From contig NW_020313157.1 of NCBI RefSeq assembly GCF_003265705.1, positions 2,463,570 to 2,527,569 of the forward strand: a stretch of 64,000 nt of DNA, in the 5' to 3' direction. Position 1 is the first letter of the stretch. The number at the start of each line of letters is the position of its first letter. Source of the stretch: Callorhinus ursinus (taxonomy: Eukaryota; Chordata; Mammalia; Carnivora; Otariidae). Below, piece after piece: positions 38,301 through 52,800 of this stretch. Below the pieces are notes generated by a model, which saw only the letters and a program-made list of their open reading frames with translations, had not been told where the DNA came from and made no database searches. The translations under genes were made by a program, and so were the position numbers.

Positions 38301-41300
38301 GAGAAGTATCTCAGCTTTTGAATACAACACAGGCATTTCTCCCTTTGACATCCTAGAGATTAGGAGTGTTCTTGGGTATATCCACTGCCTGGGTGTAAAT
38401 CCCACTTCTTAGCTTAGGGTACGGGCAAGTGATTTGACTTTATCTGCTTCCCCAAGTATCAGTGGAAGCAATAGCAGAACCTATTTCATAGGGTTGTTGT
38501 GTGGATAGCACATGTAAAGCGCTTCTCCTAGGGTGTCTGGCTTGTGTAAATGGCGGTGGCGGCGGCAGTGGCTGCTGTGGTGGCTATCATTGTTATTATT
38601 AAACTTTCAGACATCGTCCCACAATTCTGCTGATGACAAGAATCGGCGTAATTCCAGTGAGGAGAGAAGTAGGCCAAACTCAGGTGATGAGAAGCGGAAG
38701 CTTAGCCTGTCTGAAGGGAAGGTGAAGAAGAACATGGGAGAAGGAAAGAAGAGGGTGTCTTCAGGCTCTTCAGAGAGAGGCTCCAAGTCCCCTCTGAAAA
38801 GAGCCCAAGAGCAGAGTCCCCGGAAACGGGGTCGGCCCCCAAAGGATGAGAAGGTTTGTTTTACCTCTGCAGCTTCCGGGATTAGTGACTTCCTTCTGTC
38901 TGTGAAAGAGTTGAGCTCTACAGTGTGCCTCAGCTCACTGAGTGGACATAGAAACCTGTGCTAAGCACTGCCCTAAAGAATCCTGCAGACCAGGGGAGGG
39001 ACTCAGCCTGGGTGCACAGGTATGAAATAGGAACACAAGGCAGCAAAGGATCTCGCATTCAACTAAATGGTCGAGGCGGGAGAACAGTCCGCCTGAGCCA
39101 GCATGCAAGGGCTGGCACTGGTGGAAGGGGCTTAAGAAAGGGGAAGGCATTCCAGAGACAGAGGGCCCAGCCTATGTAGGGCTTGATGTTGGCGTGGATA
39201 TTCTTTTTATAGGTAGGGGATAGGGAGGAGAGCAGAGAGCTAAAAGTGGGTTGTCACTGGATTGTGGAGGGCCTTGAGGTCTACTGAAGCAGTATTTACT
39301 GTCATGGAGTCCATAGGGGGCCACAAACATGTTGGGAGCTGGGTGTCAGGGTGGTGGTGTGCTCCAAGCTGCATGTTAGCAATGGTGGAGGGCAGAGAAG
39401 AAAGGCTAAAACTGGTCAGAAAGCTAAAGCCAGGTTTGCATTTCTATAAGGAGCTATATTGATAGCAAATACTGAAAGGAACTGCCTGAGAGGCACTTCA
39501 GAGGAAGAGCTCATAAGATTTAGCAACAGGTTACAGAGGAAAGGGGGAGGGAGATGATTTCACGTTTTTGTTTGGAAAATGGTAATAACTTCCTCAAGAG
39601 CAAGAGTCAGGAGTAGGGTTGGCGAATGGAGCAAGAGGACTAGATCTGTTTTGAGTGTGATGAATTTGAGGTGATGCCAAGACTATTAGGGAGCCTTGAA
39701 CCAATGTCAGGATGGAATGTAGATGTGGGAGGCAAATATGTAGAAGTATATTGGAGAATACATACAAAGCATATCTGAGGTCCGGTGGGATTGGTCTTCA
39801 GAGAAAGTAAGGAGGGAGCAGAGTGAAGGGTAGGATTCTGCCTTGCAGGGAAAATACCCGTAGGTCAGAGCTGGAAGGATTCAGAGGAGCCATCACAGTG
39901 AAATAAAGTGGAAATAATGTACCTTTCACCTTCCTGAAAAGATTTGGGTCAAGTCTCAAAAGCCAAGGGAAGAGAATTCGAGATGGAGGGGGTAGTCTGT
40001 GAAAATGGGAGGACTGTTAGAGCACAATCAAGGGCAAAGGAGCCAGATGGCTGGCAGAAACAGCTGGGTGATAAGGCCTTGACAAAACACTAGACTGCAT
40101 CAGATCACGGCCTGCAAATTCAGACACCAGCGAGACCAGACAGGTCATGGCAGCAAGGGGAGGCTGGCTGAGGGTCTGCAGCCCTGACCTACCTCCACAC
40201 TGAGAGCACTAGGGGTGGCAGCAGCTGGTGCTCTGGGGAGGTCATTGCTCTGTCCATGGGGTCCCAGCCAAGTTTGCCAGGTCATCTGGTTTTTCCTCTA
40301 GAGAAGCTGGAAATACTGATTTTTATGTGTAACATTCCAATTTTAAGTGTTACACACTAATTCAAAATTTTAAAATACTTTTAGGTCCAAGGAACATCTC
40401 TGGGCCAGATTGAGCCTGTGGGCTGCCACTCTGACCACTATGTTAGAGAAAGTCCTCACCATCAGACAAAGCCGAGACTGAGAGTAGACAAAGTGACTAG
40501 CGGTCAGGACAGCCCTGGCTGACAGTGAGCACAGGGAACTGCCAGCCAGAGGTGGAGAAGGTGGAGAAAACAGCTAGCCGTGGTGCAGAAAGAACTTTTC
40601 AGGGGGTGTGTTCTAATTTGATCCAATTGAATTGATTTCCTGGGGATCCAGAGGCATCTGAGCTGTCAGGTTTTATACTGTTCTCCAAATTCCTATTTTC
40701 TGCTTTCTAAAGCCGTGGATCTCACCAACTCCGTGCTGGCCCTGCAGAGAAACGACATCTTTTTGGAAAAAGAGAAGTGTGCAGGAGAGGTGAGGAGGAG
40801 GTCTGAGTCGGAACTGTGACTCCATAACTTGCTGCAGCTGTGTGGCCTTGGCCAACTTCCTTTGCCTTGGTTTCCTCGTCTGATCATTGGGAATAATAGT
40901 GATACCTGTCTTTCAGGTTTGTCGTGAGAATTAAACAAGTAACAAGAGCGAAGCATCAAGAACGGTGTGCCGTGCACCACGCATTTGATGAATGGCTTTA
41001 TGTTTGTCAGTGTCTGGCAGAAGCCTGTTCTGCAGTGAGAGCGTAGTGGTTTTAGTGTCACCCGAGGCCGCCACCGGGCATTACTGCAGGGACTCTTCTC
41101 ACAGGCTCCCAGGGAAAAGCAGTTTGCCCCATTGGAGTCAGGTCCCCAGCCAAGAGGTCTGCTTGCTCTTTACCCTTAGTGCAGTGCTTCCTACAGTCTC
41201 CTTGCTTGGCCGGCCTCTAGTGAAGGATTTGTCAGCTGGAGAGGAAGGAGTGTGGCTAGTGGTGCAGGGCAGACACAGCCCTTTCAGTTCAGACAGTTGG

Positions 41301-44300
41301 TTTTAATTAAGCATCTTCAGAGATGTAGGGAATCTGGGCTTGGAATTTTGGTGCATCTTCTGATCTAATAGGTCCTGCGGTCTAAAAAGAGTGTGTGTTG
41401 CTACAGTAATGGCTTCTTTCTGAAATAGCAGTAGCCTAGGCTGATAGCTGGGCAAAGTCTCGGATGATAGCCGTTAGGAGCCATAATCCCCTGTCCTGTG
41501 AGGATTAGTGGAAAAGGCTGACCTTTTGACACAGAGGCGTCAGTCACGTGCATACAGGGAAAGCCTGGGTTCGTGCCTTGGCTGTGGTGTGAGAGGTGTG
41601 CCCTCATCCTCTCTCAGGGGCTCTCATTTCCAAGTCCTGGGCTGAGAAGAACTGCAACTCTGGGCACACAGCACCCTGACAGCACAGAGCCCTCAGGGCT
41701 GTGGCTCTCCTCAAATCCCCAAGTGATTCAGGGACTGCTGACTGGGGAGTCGGGGCCTTCCGCTGGTGCCAGATGTAGAGCCAGTGTCTCCACCCCACTC
41801 TCCTGTTCTGAGACCTTAAGCAGGTCACTAGAGCTGTGCTGCCCCTAGCCACAGGGGCAGATACAGAACATGTCCATCACGGCAGGACGTTCTTAGGACA
41901 GTTCTACACTAGGCCTCTTTTTTCCCCAGAGCTCTTTGTTCAGCACATGTTGATCGAGAAGCCCCACATAAGCCAGATGTCTAGCGATAAAGCAGCATGA
42001 TAGTTAGACCAGGCCCCTCTCATGTTCAGTTCTTTAGTAAAGAGCGAGCATCTCCTCTGTGCCAGGCATGGCTCCCCACATGGGATACAGAGTAAACAAA
42101 ATTGGCAAAAGTCTTGCTTTCATAGAACTCACTTATAATAACATCACCATCATGTAGGAGGATACAGAGGGGTCATCGATAAGGTGACATTTCTGCGGAG
42201 ACCTGAAGTGAGCATGTGAGTCAAGCAGATAACTGTTGGAAGAGCATTCTTGGTAGTGCAAAGGCATATGCTTGATGTGTTTGCGGAATGGCTGGAGGGC
42301 CAAGGCGATGCTGGTGAGTTGGAGAGTGGTGAGGGGGAGAAAATATAATAGGATATGAATTCGGAGTAGGGTGGAGTTGGGAGGTTGTAGAACTTGTAGT
42401 GCCCCGTCGGCCTGACTATGTGAGACAGGAAGCCAGTTGTAGGCAGAGAAGTGTCCTACTGCACTCTCGCTCCTGTGTCTAGTCTAGACTGCGGGGTTCC
42501 AGAACGGAAGCAGGGGGATCCTTTTTGCTACAGTCGAAGTGGCAGGGGATGGCAAAAAAAGGGGTCACCGATCCGCAGCTGTAAAACCATAATCATTGCT
42601 AGCAGATAGGAGGGTGGAATCAAGAAGGACCGCAAAGATCTCAGCCTGGTAGAATGGAGCTGCTTTTCTAAGACTGAAGACAGTGGAAGGCACCGTTGGG
42701 GCGGGGAGATCCAGAGTTCAGTGGGGCGTTCAAGATTCCCATGAGATATCCAAGTGGAAATGTCAGGAGGGCCACCGTGGCTGGAAGATCCCACATGTGG
42801 AAAAGGAGTGTGCGGTGAACTTGGTGGAGGGGATAAGACACAGCAGGTGTCAAGCTGAAGCAGCATTCTGCCCAGGATGGGTGTGGGCCAGGCTGTTGGG
42901 GAGGAGGTGCACCCCATTCCACTGGGTCCTGCCCTGGCATCAGCCTGGAGAGAGAGTGGGCCTCTTGGCTCCCAGCTGCCCTGGACTGGAAGTCTGGCTT
43001 TGTCAGTAGCTTAGTAGTTAAAACGCTGGGCACAGGGGCGCCTGGGTGGCTCAGTTGGTTAAGCAACTGCCTTCGGCTCAGGTCACGATCCTGGAGTCCT
43101 GGGATCGAGTCCCGCATTGGGCTCCCTGCTCTGCAGGGAGTCTGCTTCTCCCTCTCACCCTACCCCCTCTTGTGCTCTCTCTCTCTCTCTCTCTGTTTCA
43201 AATAAATAAAATAAAATCTTTAAAAAAAAAAACAAAACGCTGGGCACATTTCCTCATCAGCACCATGTGGCTTTCTTAGTTTTTCTTTTTTTTTTTTTGA
43301 GATTCTCTCCGAAGCCAGTACTGTTTTTTAATATTCATTATTGGCCATAAGGAATCTTCTCTGTGACTTGCTAACAATACTGCACACCATAGTTGGGCTT
43401 TCCAGAGACATCTGTCCTTGTGAAACTTGGGCACAAGAAGACAATTTGTTATTTCAAGAACAGAGAAGAAAGCTTTGCTCCATGTTGATGAGAACTTGCC
43501 TGGTTTCTCCCAATGGATGGTCAGAACCGTGCCTGGGGACTTAGGCCGAGACTGGAGTTGGCTAGGGGGTTCGTTTGAGGTGGACTGTAACTGAAGGAAG
43601 CGACGAAGTGAAGAGGTGCTCCCCGATTTGGTGCAGGAAGACATCTGCTACTGAGGTGGCCTCAGTGTCTTGACCATCTGCCTTTCCCTCTCTAGGATCT
43701 CACCATCCCTGAGTCTAGTACCGTGAAGGGGGTGATGGCTGGACCGATGGCCGCGTTTAAATGGCAGCCGACTGTGAGTGAGGTAACAAGCTCTCCCACA
43801 AGCCAGGATAAGCCCAGCCTCCAAGCTGATTTCCTGGCCTGTGTTAGGCGCTTTTCCTTTCCCCATTTTTTAAATTGCAATAAAGTACTGAGGTGTTTGA
43901 GGGGGAAAAGTGCAAGTCTCCACCCTCATGGGTGCTCAGTTTCATTCATGTTCGATGTAACTTCTTCCAGACCCTTTGCTACAACCCCCACTCACTCATC
44001 ATTTATAGAATTATATACCCACTTGGGGTTTCTATTGTTGGGAATAGGGTTGGTTTTCATAAACGCGAGATTGGCCCACACGTTTTTTCACTTAATGCTT
44101 TATAGACACCTTTCACTGTTCACATATACAACTCTGCTGTTCAGTAGCCCCTTGGAGTGGATGCCCCAGTCCCCTGTTGAACCTAATTGTGAAAACCCTT
44201 GAAAGTCCTGCACTCATTGCCCTACATTTCTGTTTATATCGATCCTCCATGAGACGAGACACTCAAGGGACTGGCACCAGACACAGTAGGTAAAACCCTG

Positions 44301-47300
44301 AAATTGGGAGAGTACTGAGAATTGGTTTGGCCTCGCCTACTCAGTTATCCAAAAGGACTGGTAAATGCTGCATTTTAAAAATACCAGTATACCTCTTAAA
44401 TATTTTCTTGCAGTGTTACTAGAATAATTTTTATGCCACCCTGACAGAACTGTCTTTTCTTTTCCACTTTGTGAAAAAGTAGCCAGTTTCCCTCTAGCTG
44501 GAGCAGGGACTGTTTATAAAAGGCTTAGACCAACAATGGGAAAGGGCTTCCAGGCAGTTATATAGTCGAGACCAGCTGCCAGGGGTGTTTCAGCCAGAGG
44601 AGAGTCAGTTACCAGGCAAGGTGACCTCTGGTGGAAGATAAGTTGTTTTATTGAATCATTTTCTGGTTTCAGCCTGTGAAAGATGCAGACCCTCATTTCC
44701 ATCATTTCCTGCTCAGCCAAACTGAGAAGGTGAGTCGGTCTTCTACATTTGTGATCCTTGGTCAGGGGCTGGCCTAAAGGGAGAAGGTGGCTCCATGGAA
44801 CCTCACCCTACTAGTCTGAAAGGTTAGGCTCTGCTTCTACCACTGCCCAGAGCAACTAGATAGAAAGTCACATGGAGGCCCACTCGTGAGTCAGGTGTTG
44901 TTACAGTTAAAAGTAAACCCACCCCCACCCCCACCCCCGCCAAAAAAAGCATTTAAGGCTCAGCAGCTGTGTGGTTGAGACATTTGTGAGTCTGGGGCAG
45001 AAGCCAGACCTTGTGAGCTATCCACACTCATGAGGTAGCCCTTGCTGTTTGGTGGATGCATTCTCAGGCTTGCTGTGCAAGCAGTCTCTCTAAACCATCG
45101 GTTTGTGGAGGGCAAGCTTCCCAGAGTATCTGCAAGGCCATGAGTTAGGCTGAACCTTGATATAGGACCTGATAGGCTGTGGCTTTGGAGTTGGACAGAT
45201 CTGGGTTGCAAGCCCAGTTACACTGAGTAGCCTTGTAACTCTGAGTGTATGACTTCATGAATCTGATCCTTAATGTCATCATCGGCAAAAGAATCTTGCA
45301 GAGTTGCATAGATATTTAAGTGAAGTAGTCTATGCTACCTTTCTGATGTGTCCTTTGGAGTTCAGTAAAGTCGAACAGCAAATAGGTTTCAGTGTTAACA
45401 CCACACTTTAGGCCTAACCTCTTAGGGAAATTATAACGAAGACCAGTTAAGCGTTCACTTTAATACATGGTCTTTTTTTCTCCTTTATTAGCCAGCTGTC
45501 TGTTACCAGGCAATCACAAAGAAGTTGAAAATATGTGAAGAGGTACGTAGGTTCCGTGCCTCCCTATTTTTCTCTTCCACTGGGGCCCTTGGCATGGGCA
45601 GACTGACCTGATGAGCTGTGCTTCCTTTCCCTAGGAAACTGGGTCCACCTCCATCCAGGCAGCAGACAGCACGGCCGTGAATGGCAGCATCACACCCACA
45701 GACAAAAAGTAGGACCTTTGATGAAAAGGCTTCGTGTGGCTCTAGTTCTGTTAGGGAATAGGGGATGACCCCAAGGGGCTCTTTTTAAGGGTTGTATCCC
45801 AGCCATTGGTGGGACTGAATGGAAAGAGAGAGAGAAAGTTATAATTTTTAGTGAGTTGCCTGGAAGTAATTTGACCTGCAGGAGACCAAGGTCCTATAAG
45901 TACATGGTCGAGTTGCCTTCATAGCTCACTGGTGAGTCTTCGAGCTGGAGGAACACTCAGTTTGGTGGTTCTCAGACACTCCCCTGCCTCAGAATCACCT
46001 GAAAGGCCACATGTAAAGCATCAACTGCTAGGCCCCACCCCCCAGGGTTTCTCAGTCAGTAGATCTGGAGTGGATCCGGAGAGTTTATAATTTTGGACAC
46101 CTTCCTGGGTGTGCCGCTGCTGCCAGTCAAGACACCACACTTTGAGAACCACTGGCTTGGCAGAACAGTGATGAAAACCCTGAGACTGGCTGTGGTGGGG
46201 GCAGGTGGCTGGTGAGAGGTGAATCACCATCGTCCCGCCTTCCCCAGCTCTCCCTGCTGTTGCCGCCCGGTCCTTCCCACACACCTGTCTTGACTATGGT
46301 CCCCAAAGCTTAGCTTGCGCCCGCACACCTCTGCCTTTCCTCTGGTGGTTATTTGCAGTCGTGTGTCTATAAGTGCAAAGACAGAGCACTGTCCTGAGCC
46401 CGGTGGCCGGGTCTGAATTCTCCATGTGTATCTCCTGTACAGTTCTTTCTCAGAGTAAAAACAGTATGTCTTTTACTTTATTCATAATTTTTTATGCTGA
46501 TGAAATCCCTGAAGATTCCACCGGTTATTTTGGGTGAACAGCCCTGGGGAGAGTAGAAAAGGCAGAGGCATGTTCTATGCCAATGAAAGGGAAGATGGGC
46601 GTCACCCATTGATTTAAGGAGGATTGTGTTGATTTTTTTTAAAAAATGACAAGGATGAGGCTGAGACCAGAGTCCAGTGCTTTCACCTAAGACCTTTGTT
46701 GCCTCATTAGTCAAACCGTTTTTTGACATGAATGTGAAGCCAACTACAAAGTGAAGCAGCTGTATGGTGCAGTGCACTAGGTGTCCTGGAACGCCAGGAA
46801 AAGAGAATTCGTCTATTGTGATGTAGAGTCGTCGGGCAAGCTTAAACTACCCAGACAGCTGGGAATGACAAAAGATCTCCTGGGTTTTGAGCTTTGGCTG
46901 GAAACTTAATGGGGGAGGTTGCCATTTGGTGAGGAATGCAGTGGGTTCTGTTTTTATCATTGGATTCAGGCTGGGACAGAGAGCATGTGAGAGTTCGTAT
47001 TCCACCAGGGATGAGGGGAGACAGTTTCAGTACAAGAGCCAGTTTGCAGGAGTGGCTGTGAATGTCACCCCAGGAGACTGAGAATCTAAAAGGGTAACTC
47101 AGGTGAAGGTGGACAGGCTGCAGAGAGGGTCTGGAGTTGAAAGAAACCCAAGCCAAAACCAGAACACCATGTAGTAAGAAATGATGGAAGAGGCATTGGT
47201 TAGCTATATCAATATCATGCAAGGAGTGAAGTGCAGGAACCAAAAAAAGACCTTTGGGCAAGATAAAATCATCTGTAAAAGCACATAGAAATAGCAGTAG

Positions 47301-50300
47301 TAGCCAATAGCCCCTAAGTTCTCAGCATTGCAGGAAGAAGCAGGCCACAGGAAGTGAAGGTAAGCAGAACATGTTGTCCACCTGAACTCTAGTCCCCCAA
47401 GATGAGCATGGGCCTGCGGTTAGAAGGGCAGGCGGGGGAGGCACGGACAGGCCAGCGGAGAGCAGTGCCAGAAAGGTTCAGGAGAAGGCAGGCATAGGAA
47501 GAATTCATGTTCTGGAGAATTCCCCTGGCTCCAGGCTTTGAAAAGGGTCAGGGCCCTTCTCTGCTGACAGCAGGAAGAACACAAAGGTAGTGTCGGGTGT
47601 CGAGCTGGGGAGGGAGATGAAGACTATGATCCTGAGTCCTACAATTGAAGAAGTTGGCTGGCTCTGAACACATTGCTTCGGTTACTTGTCACGGATTCTG
47701 ATGTGCTTTAAAGTGGCATCTGAAAGCCTGGTGTTTGGGGTGGCCGACGAGGAAACCGCTGCAAGAGTCAAAGACACGTGCCTGCTTTCTCGCTGTACCG
47801 GAATTGGAGGCTCAGACGCTCTGTCAAAGCAGTAAGGGAACAAGTTGGAAGACTTACCCTAAACCAGTGAGGCACACTTCTTTCTGTGGCAGGCAAGGGT
47901 TTAGAAAAGCCCACTTAAATTGAGGGACACTTCAAAACGATGGCATAATGAGAAAAGGCATGATGTGCACATGCTGCTGCTGGCTCTGCAGCGGTGCTGT
48001 CAGCCGCTGAGTGGACTTGCTGGTGGATGAGCCCCCCCCCCACCAACCCATCGGTATCTCTTTTTCAGGATAGGATTTTTGGGCCTTGGCCTCATGGGAA
48101 GTGGCATCGTCTCCAACTTGCTAAAAATGGGTCACACAGTGACTGTCTGGAACCGGACTGCAGAAAAAGTAAGCATTCATGGGGGTGCTTGTCGGGTGGG
48201 GTGGGACAGCACCTTGACCCTTGGAGTTGGAGTGGCTTAAGGATAGGAATCTTCCTGTTACCTCCGCCCAGCGTTCTGCATGCATAGAGCAGGAGAAGCC
48301 AAGCTCTTAGTTCAGGCAGGTGAAGCTGTAGGTATATGAGCTTAGGATGTTTGGTTTTTGTGTTTTCTTTTTTTAATTATTTAAATTCTTGTTAACGTAC
48401 GTGGTAAAAATTGGTTTCAGGTGTAGAATTTAGTGATTCATCACTTATATATAACATCCAGTGTTATATAACATATATCATCACAACTGTCCTCCTTAAT
48501 ACCCATCACCCATTTAGTCCATCCCCTGCCCACCTCCTTCCATCAACTCTTAGTTTGTTCTCTACAGTTAAGAATCTCTAAGCTTTAGATGTTATTATAA
48601 AAAGTAAACATTTAGGGGCGCCTGGGTGGCTCAGTTGTTGGGCGTCTGCCTTCGGCTCAGGTCACGATCCCAGGGTTCTGGGATCAAGCCCCGCATGGGG
48701 CTTCCTGCTCCGCGGGGAGCCTGCTTCTCCCTCTCCCACTCCCCCTGCTTGTATTCCCTCTCTCGCTGTGTCTCTCTCTGTCAAATAAATAAATAAAATC
48801 TTAAAAAATAAATAAAAAGCTCACTAGGATGCGCAGTGCAACTGGAACTCTTAAAAATAAATAAAACGTAAACATTTAAAAGCACTTGGGTATAAAATGA
48901 AGTGAAAATTCTCCCTTCTCTGCCATTACCTGAGGTAGCTCACATCAGGTGTTTGTATTCTCTTTTTTATGCACATGCAAATATATACGTGTGTATAATA
49001 GTAATTCATTGATACTGAGTGCATAGAGATCTGCTTCTTCCTTTTAATGGCTGCACTGTGTTCTGTCATTGGGATTGTATTAACAGCACTGTACAGTAGA
49101 GCATTCTACAGTGCTGGAGATGTCCAGTGTCTGCCCTGTCCAGTGTGGTAGCCACTAGCCACATGTGGCTCTTCCAACACTTGAATCATGGCTAGTATGA
49201 TGGAAGAATTGAATTTATAATTTTATTTCACTTAAATGTAAATAGTCCCCCATGGCTAGTGCCCACCAAAGTGGACAGGACAGGTTTAGAAGTTCTTAAC
49301 CTAAGGTGGTGGTCCACCACTTCAAGGGTCTGTGCATGCCCTGAAATGGAATTCCAAGTCCGAATGTGCACCTTTTGTAAGGGAGAGAGGCCACGGCTCC
49401 TCCTTCGAGTTCCTATCCAAGAAAAGGTGAAGAACGGTAGTCTGAGTACTAAGAAACTAAAGCCCTGTACTCACCAGGAGCACATGAAGAGATTGAGGAA
49501 GAACCAGCCTGTTGGGGAGCAGGTGTGGCTGAGCATGTGTTTACAAAGTGATTGAGTGAACACCCGGTGTGCAGCTGGGTGCAGCTGAAAGGAAGATGGT
49601 TGCTGAAGGAGGTGGTAGGCCTAATGGGTTTGAATTAACAAATGTCTTGGCAAGGTAAAAAAAAAAAAAAAGAATTCACTATTGAAACAAAGGCCTTTTC
49701 GAGAATAACAAGGAACTGGTTGGAGAGTCGGAGAGTCAAGAGGGTTGGGGGGAAAGGGCACTGAAAACTGTGCTAAAAAGTTTGGGCTTCAGCTGCTGGG
49801 CATTGGGTACCTAAGGCAGGAGTGAGACCTCTCGTCCCATCAGCAGGATAGGTTGTGATTGAAGGTACGGGTAACCAGGAAATGTAGACACAGACAGTTG
49901 CAGAAGCTGGGAGAGTCAGAGGGTTTCCCTTATAAGTACGATCCCCTTTGATAGAAGTGCCTCTGGTCAGCCTGTATCTTGATTGGAAAACCTAAAAGTT
50001 ATATAAACATGGCCACTCTTTCCAAATTAATTTATGGGAAAGCAGGAGAGCAAAGCATTTACGAATCTCAGTTTGAAATCAGACCTAAATACAAGTCACA
50101 GTTGTCTTGCTCACTCTCTCCAGCAAGATTGTTTACCTTTCTAAGCCTCATAGTTCTCATCTGTAAAATGATGACAGCAAAAGCAAAAGATTAGGAGCGC
50201 CTGGGCAGCGCATTCAGTTAAGGGTCTGACTCTTGGTTTCAGCTCAGGTCTGATCTCAGGGTCCTGGGATTGACCCCCCACATCGAGCTCCATGCTCAGC

Positions 50301-52753
50301 GTGGAGTCTGCATTTCGGCTCAGGTCATGATCTCAGGGTCATGAGATCAAGCCCCACATCAGGCTCTGTGCTGGGAATGAAGATTGCTTAAAATTCTCTC
50401 TCTCCCTCTGCAGAATCTCCTCCCCCGCTTACATTCACTCTTGCACTCTCTCAAGGGGAAAAAAAAGCCATGTAATTCTTTTACAATCCCTGTGTAATTC
50501 TTTTTAAAGGATCTTGATAAAAAATTATTCCCTGGTATAGTAAATGGGAAACATACTTTGACTTTTTCAGAAAAGAAAGAGTAATGAGATCTCTCCCAAG
50601 CAAAGTTTAAAACATAAAGCTGTGGGGCGCCTGGGTGGCTCAGTCATTAAGTGTCTGCCTTTGGCTCGGGTCGTGATCCTAGGGTCCTGGGATCGAGCCC
50701 CATGTCGGGCTCCCTGCTCCACGGGAGGCCTGCTTCTCCCTCTCCCACTCCCCCTGCTTGTGTTCCCTCTCTCGCTGTGTCTCTCTCTGTCAAATAAATA
50801 AAATCTTTAAAAAAAAAAAAACATAAAGCTATATACTAAAAGGCTAAGGTGCGTGTGTACCGTGATAAAGACACACACCCATCAGCTAAACTGGACAGCT
50901 AGGACTTCGTCTGATAGAGGTGCCTCGCTGCAAATCAGTGAGAGAGGAGAAAGGTCAGTCAGTAAGTTATATTCAGAACAACTGGATAGAAATTTGAGGA
51001 AGTACTAATCTCACTTTGTAACACCTACTAAAATAAATTCCATGTAGATTTAAAGGGACGCCAACTGAAAGTGCTTATAGCAAATATAGGGAAAGGGTAA
51101 CATACTGATTTTATTAAACATTGTTTCATAAATCCAAAATAAAAAATTGCTCACAAAAGAAACACAAAGGTATTAAATTTAGAAGGTTCAGTAATCAAGA
51201 GTAATCAAAATATATCAAACAAACAGTTGCTGTTTTGGGCTGGTTAAATCATCCGTAGGACAAAATTTTTATTTATGGATGCTTGTTTGTTGTTTTTAAA
51301 GATTATTTATTTGACATAGAGAACAAGTAGGCAGAGAGGCAGGCAGGGGGAGAGGGAGAGGCAGGCTCCCCGCTGAGCAGGGAGCCCGATGCGGGACTCG
51401 ATCGCAGGACCCTGGGATCATGACCTCAGCCGAAGGCAGCCGCTTAACCGGCTGAGCCACCCAGGCACCCTGTTTATTGTTTTTAAATGATATACTCAGT
51501 GCTGGTGATTTGAGACCTTGCTGATGATCATTATAGATTAACAACTCCATTGGAAAGCCATTTGTCTACATTTATTAAGAACTTTAAAGCTATTTGGAGC
51601 CTGTTTTATTCTACTTTCAGAGACCTAAATTGAAAACACAAAGGTATACATGAAAATATTTGTTGGAGTCATTTATAATTAAAAGCAGGCTAGATATCTA
51701 ACTGCAGGAGAGCCATTAGATAAATTCAGGTATATCTCAATGGAATATTCTGCAGCCATCTATTATAAATGATAATTATGAAAGGCTACAGTATGGACAA
51801 ATGTAAATGACACACAGTATTAAAAGTTGGATACTGGGGCACCTGGGTGGCCCAGTCAGTTAAGCATCTGCCTTCAGCTCAGGTCATGATCCCAGAGTCC
51901 CGGGATCGAATCCCACATCAGGCTCCCTGCTCAGCAGGGAGTCTGCTTCTCCGTCTGCTCTTCACCCGAGTTGTGCTCTCTCTCGTGTGCGCTCGCTCTC
52001 TCTCTCAAATAAATGGATAAAATTAAAAAAAAAAAAAAAAGTTGGATACAGGGGCGCCTGGGTGGCTCAGTCGGTTAAGCGTCTGCCTTTGGCTCAGGTC
52101 ATGTTTCCACGATCCTGGGATTGGGCACCACATCGGGCTCCCTGCTCAGCGGGGAGTCTGCTTCTTCCTCTCCCTCTGCTGTTCCCTCTGCCTGTGCTGT
52201 CCTGCTCTTGCTCTGTCAAATAAATAAAATCTTAAAAAAAAAAAATACAAAATAGTAGCTTCACATTATTCTAATTACTTTTTTTAAATGCCTTGGAGAA
52301 GGAAATACACTGAAATATTAATGATGTTTTGTTATGAGATGTTCTGGGTAATTTCAATTCTCAAGAAAAGTTCATGCTTTTAGAAACCCCCAGAAACATC
52401 TTGGTAAGGAATGGCAGCCTCGGGCGCCTGGGTGGCTCAGTTGGTTAAACGACTGCCTTCGGCTCAGGTCATGATCCCAGAGTCCCGGGATCGAGTCCCA
52501 CATCAGGCTCCCTGCTCCGTCTGCTCTTCACCCCAGTTGTGCTCTCTCTTGTGTGCGCTCTCTTTTTCTCTCAAATAAATGGATAAAATTAAAAAAAAAA
52601 AAAAGTTGGATACAGGAGCACCTGGGTGGCTCAGTTGGTTAAGCGACTGCCTTCGGCTCAGGTCATGATCCTGGAGTCCTGGGATCGAGTCCCGCATCAG
52701 GCTCCCTGCTCAGTGGGGAGTCTGCTTCTCCCTCTGACCCTCCCCCCTCTCAT

Positions 52754-52800
<47 letters not shown>

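Larger units (their letters stand above)
38854..43695. other. GLYR1: GLYR1 intron 5 (4.8 kb)
   Basis: Contains a MIR near 40798-40950, L2-like sequence near 42020-42170 and a SINE at 43035. The stretches 39100-39960 and 42120-42960 look like one ancient repeat family I cannot name. No exon is supported. Confidence 0.6.

Noticed and set aside
38533..38964. 143-codon frame containing GLYR1 exon 5
   Set aside because: It runs through both splice sites. The ends are intronic; only 38611-38853 is coding.
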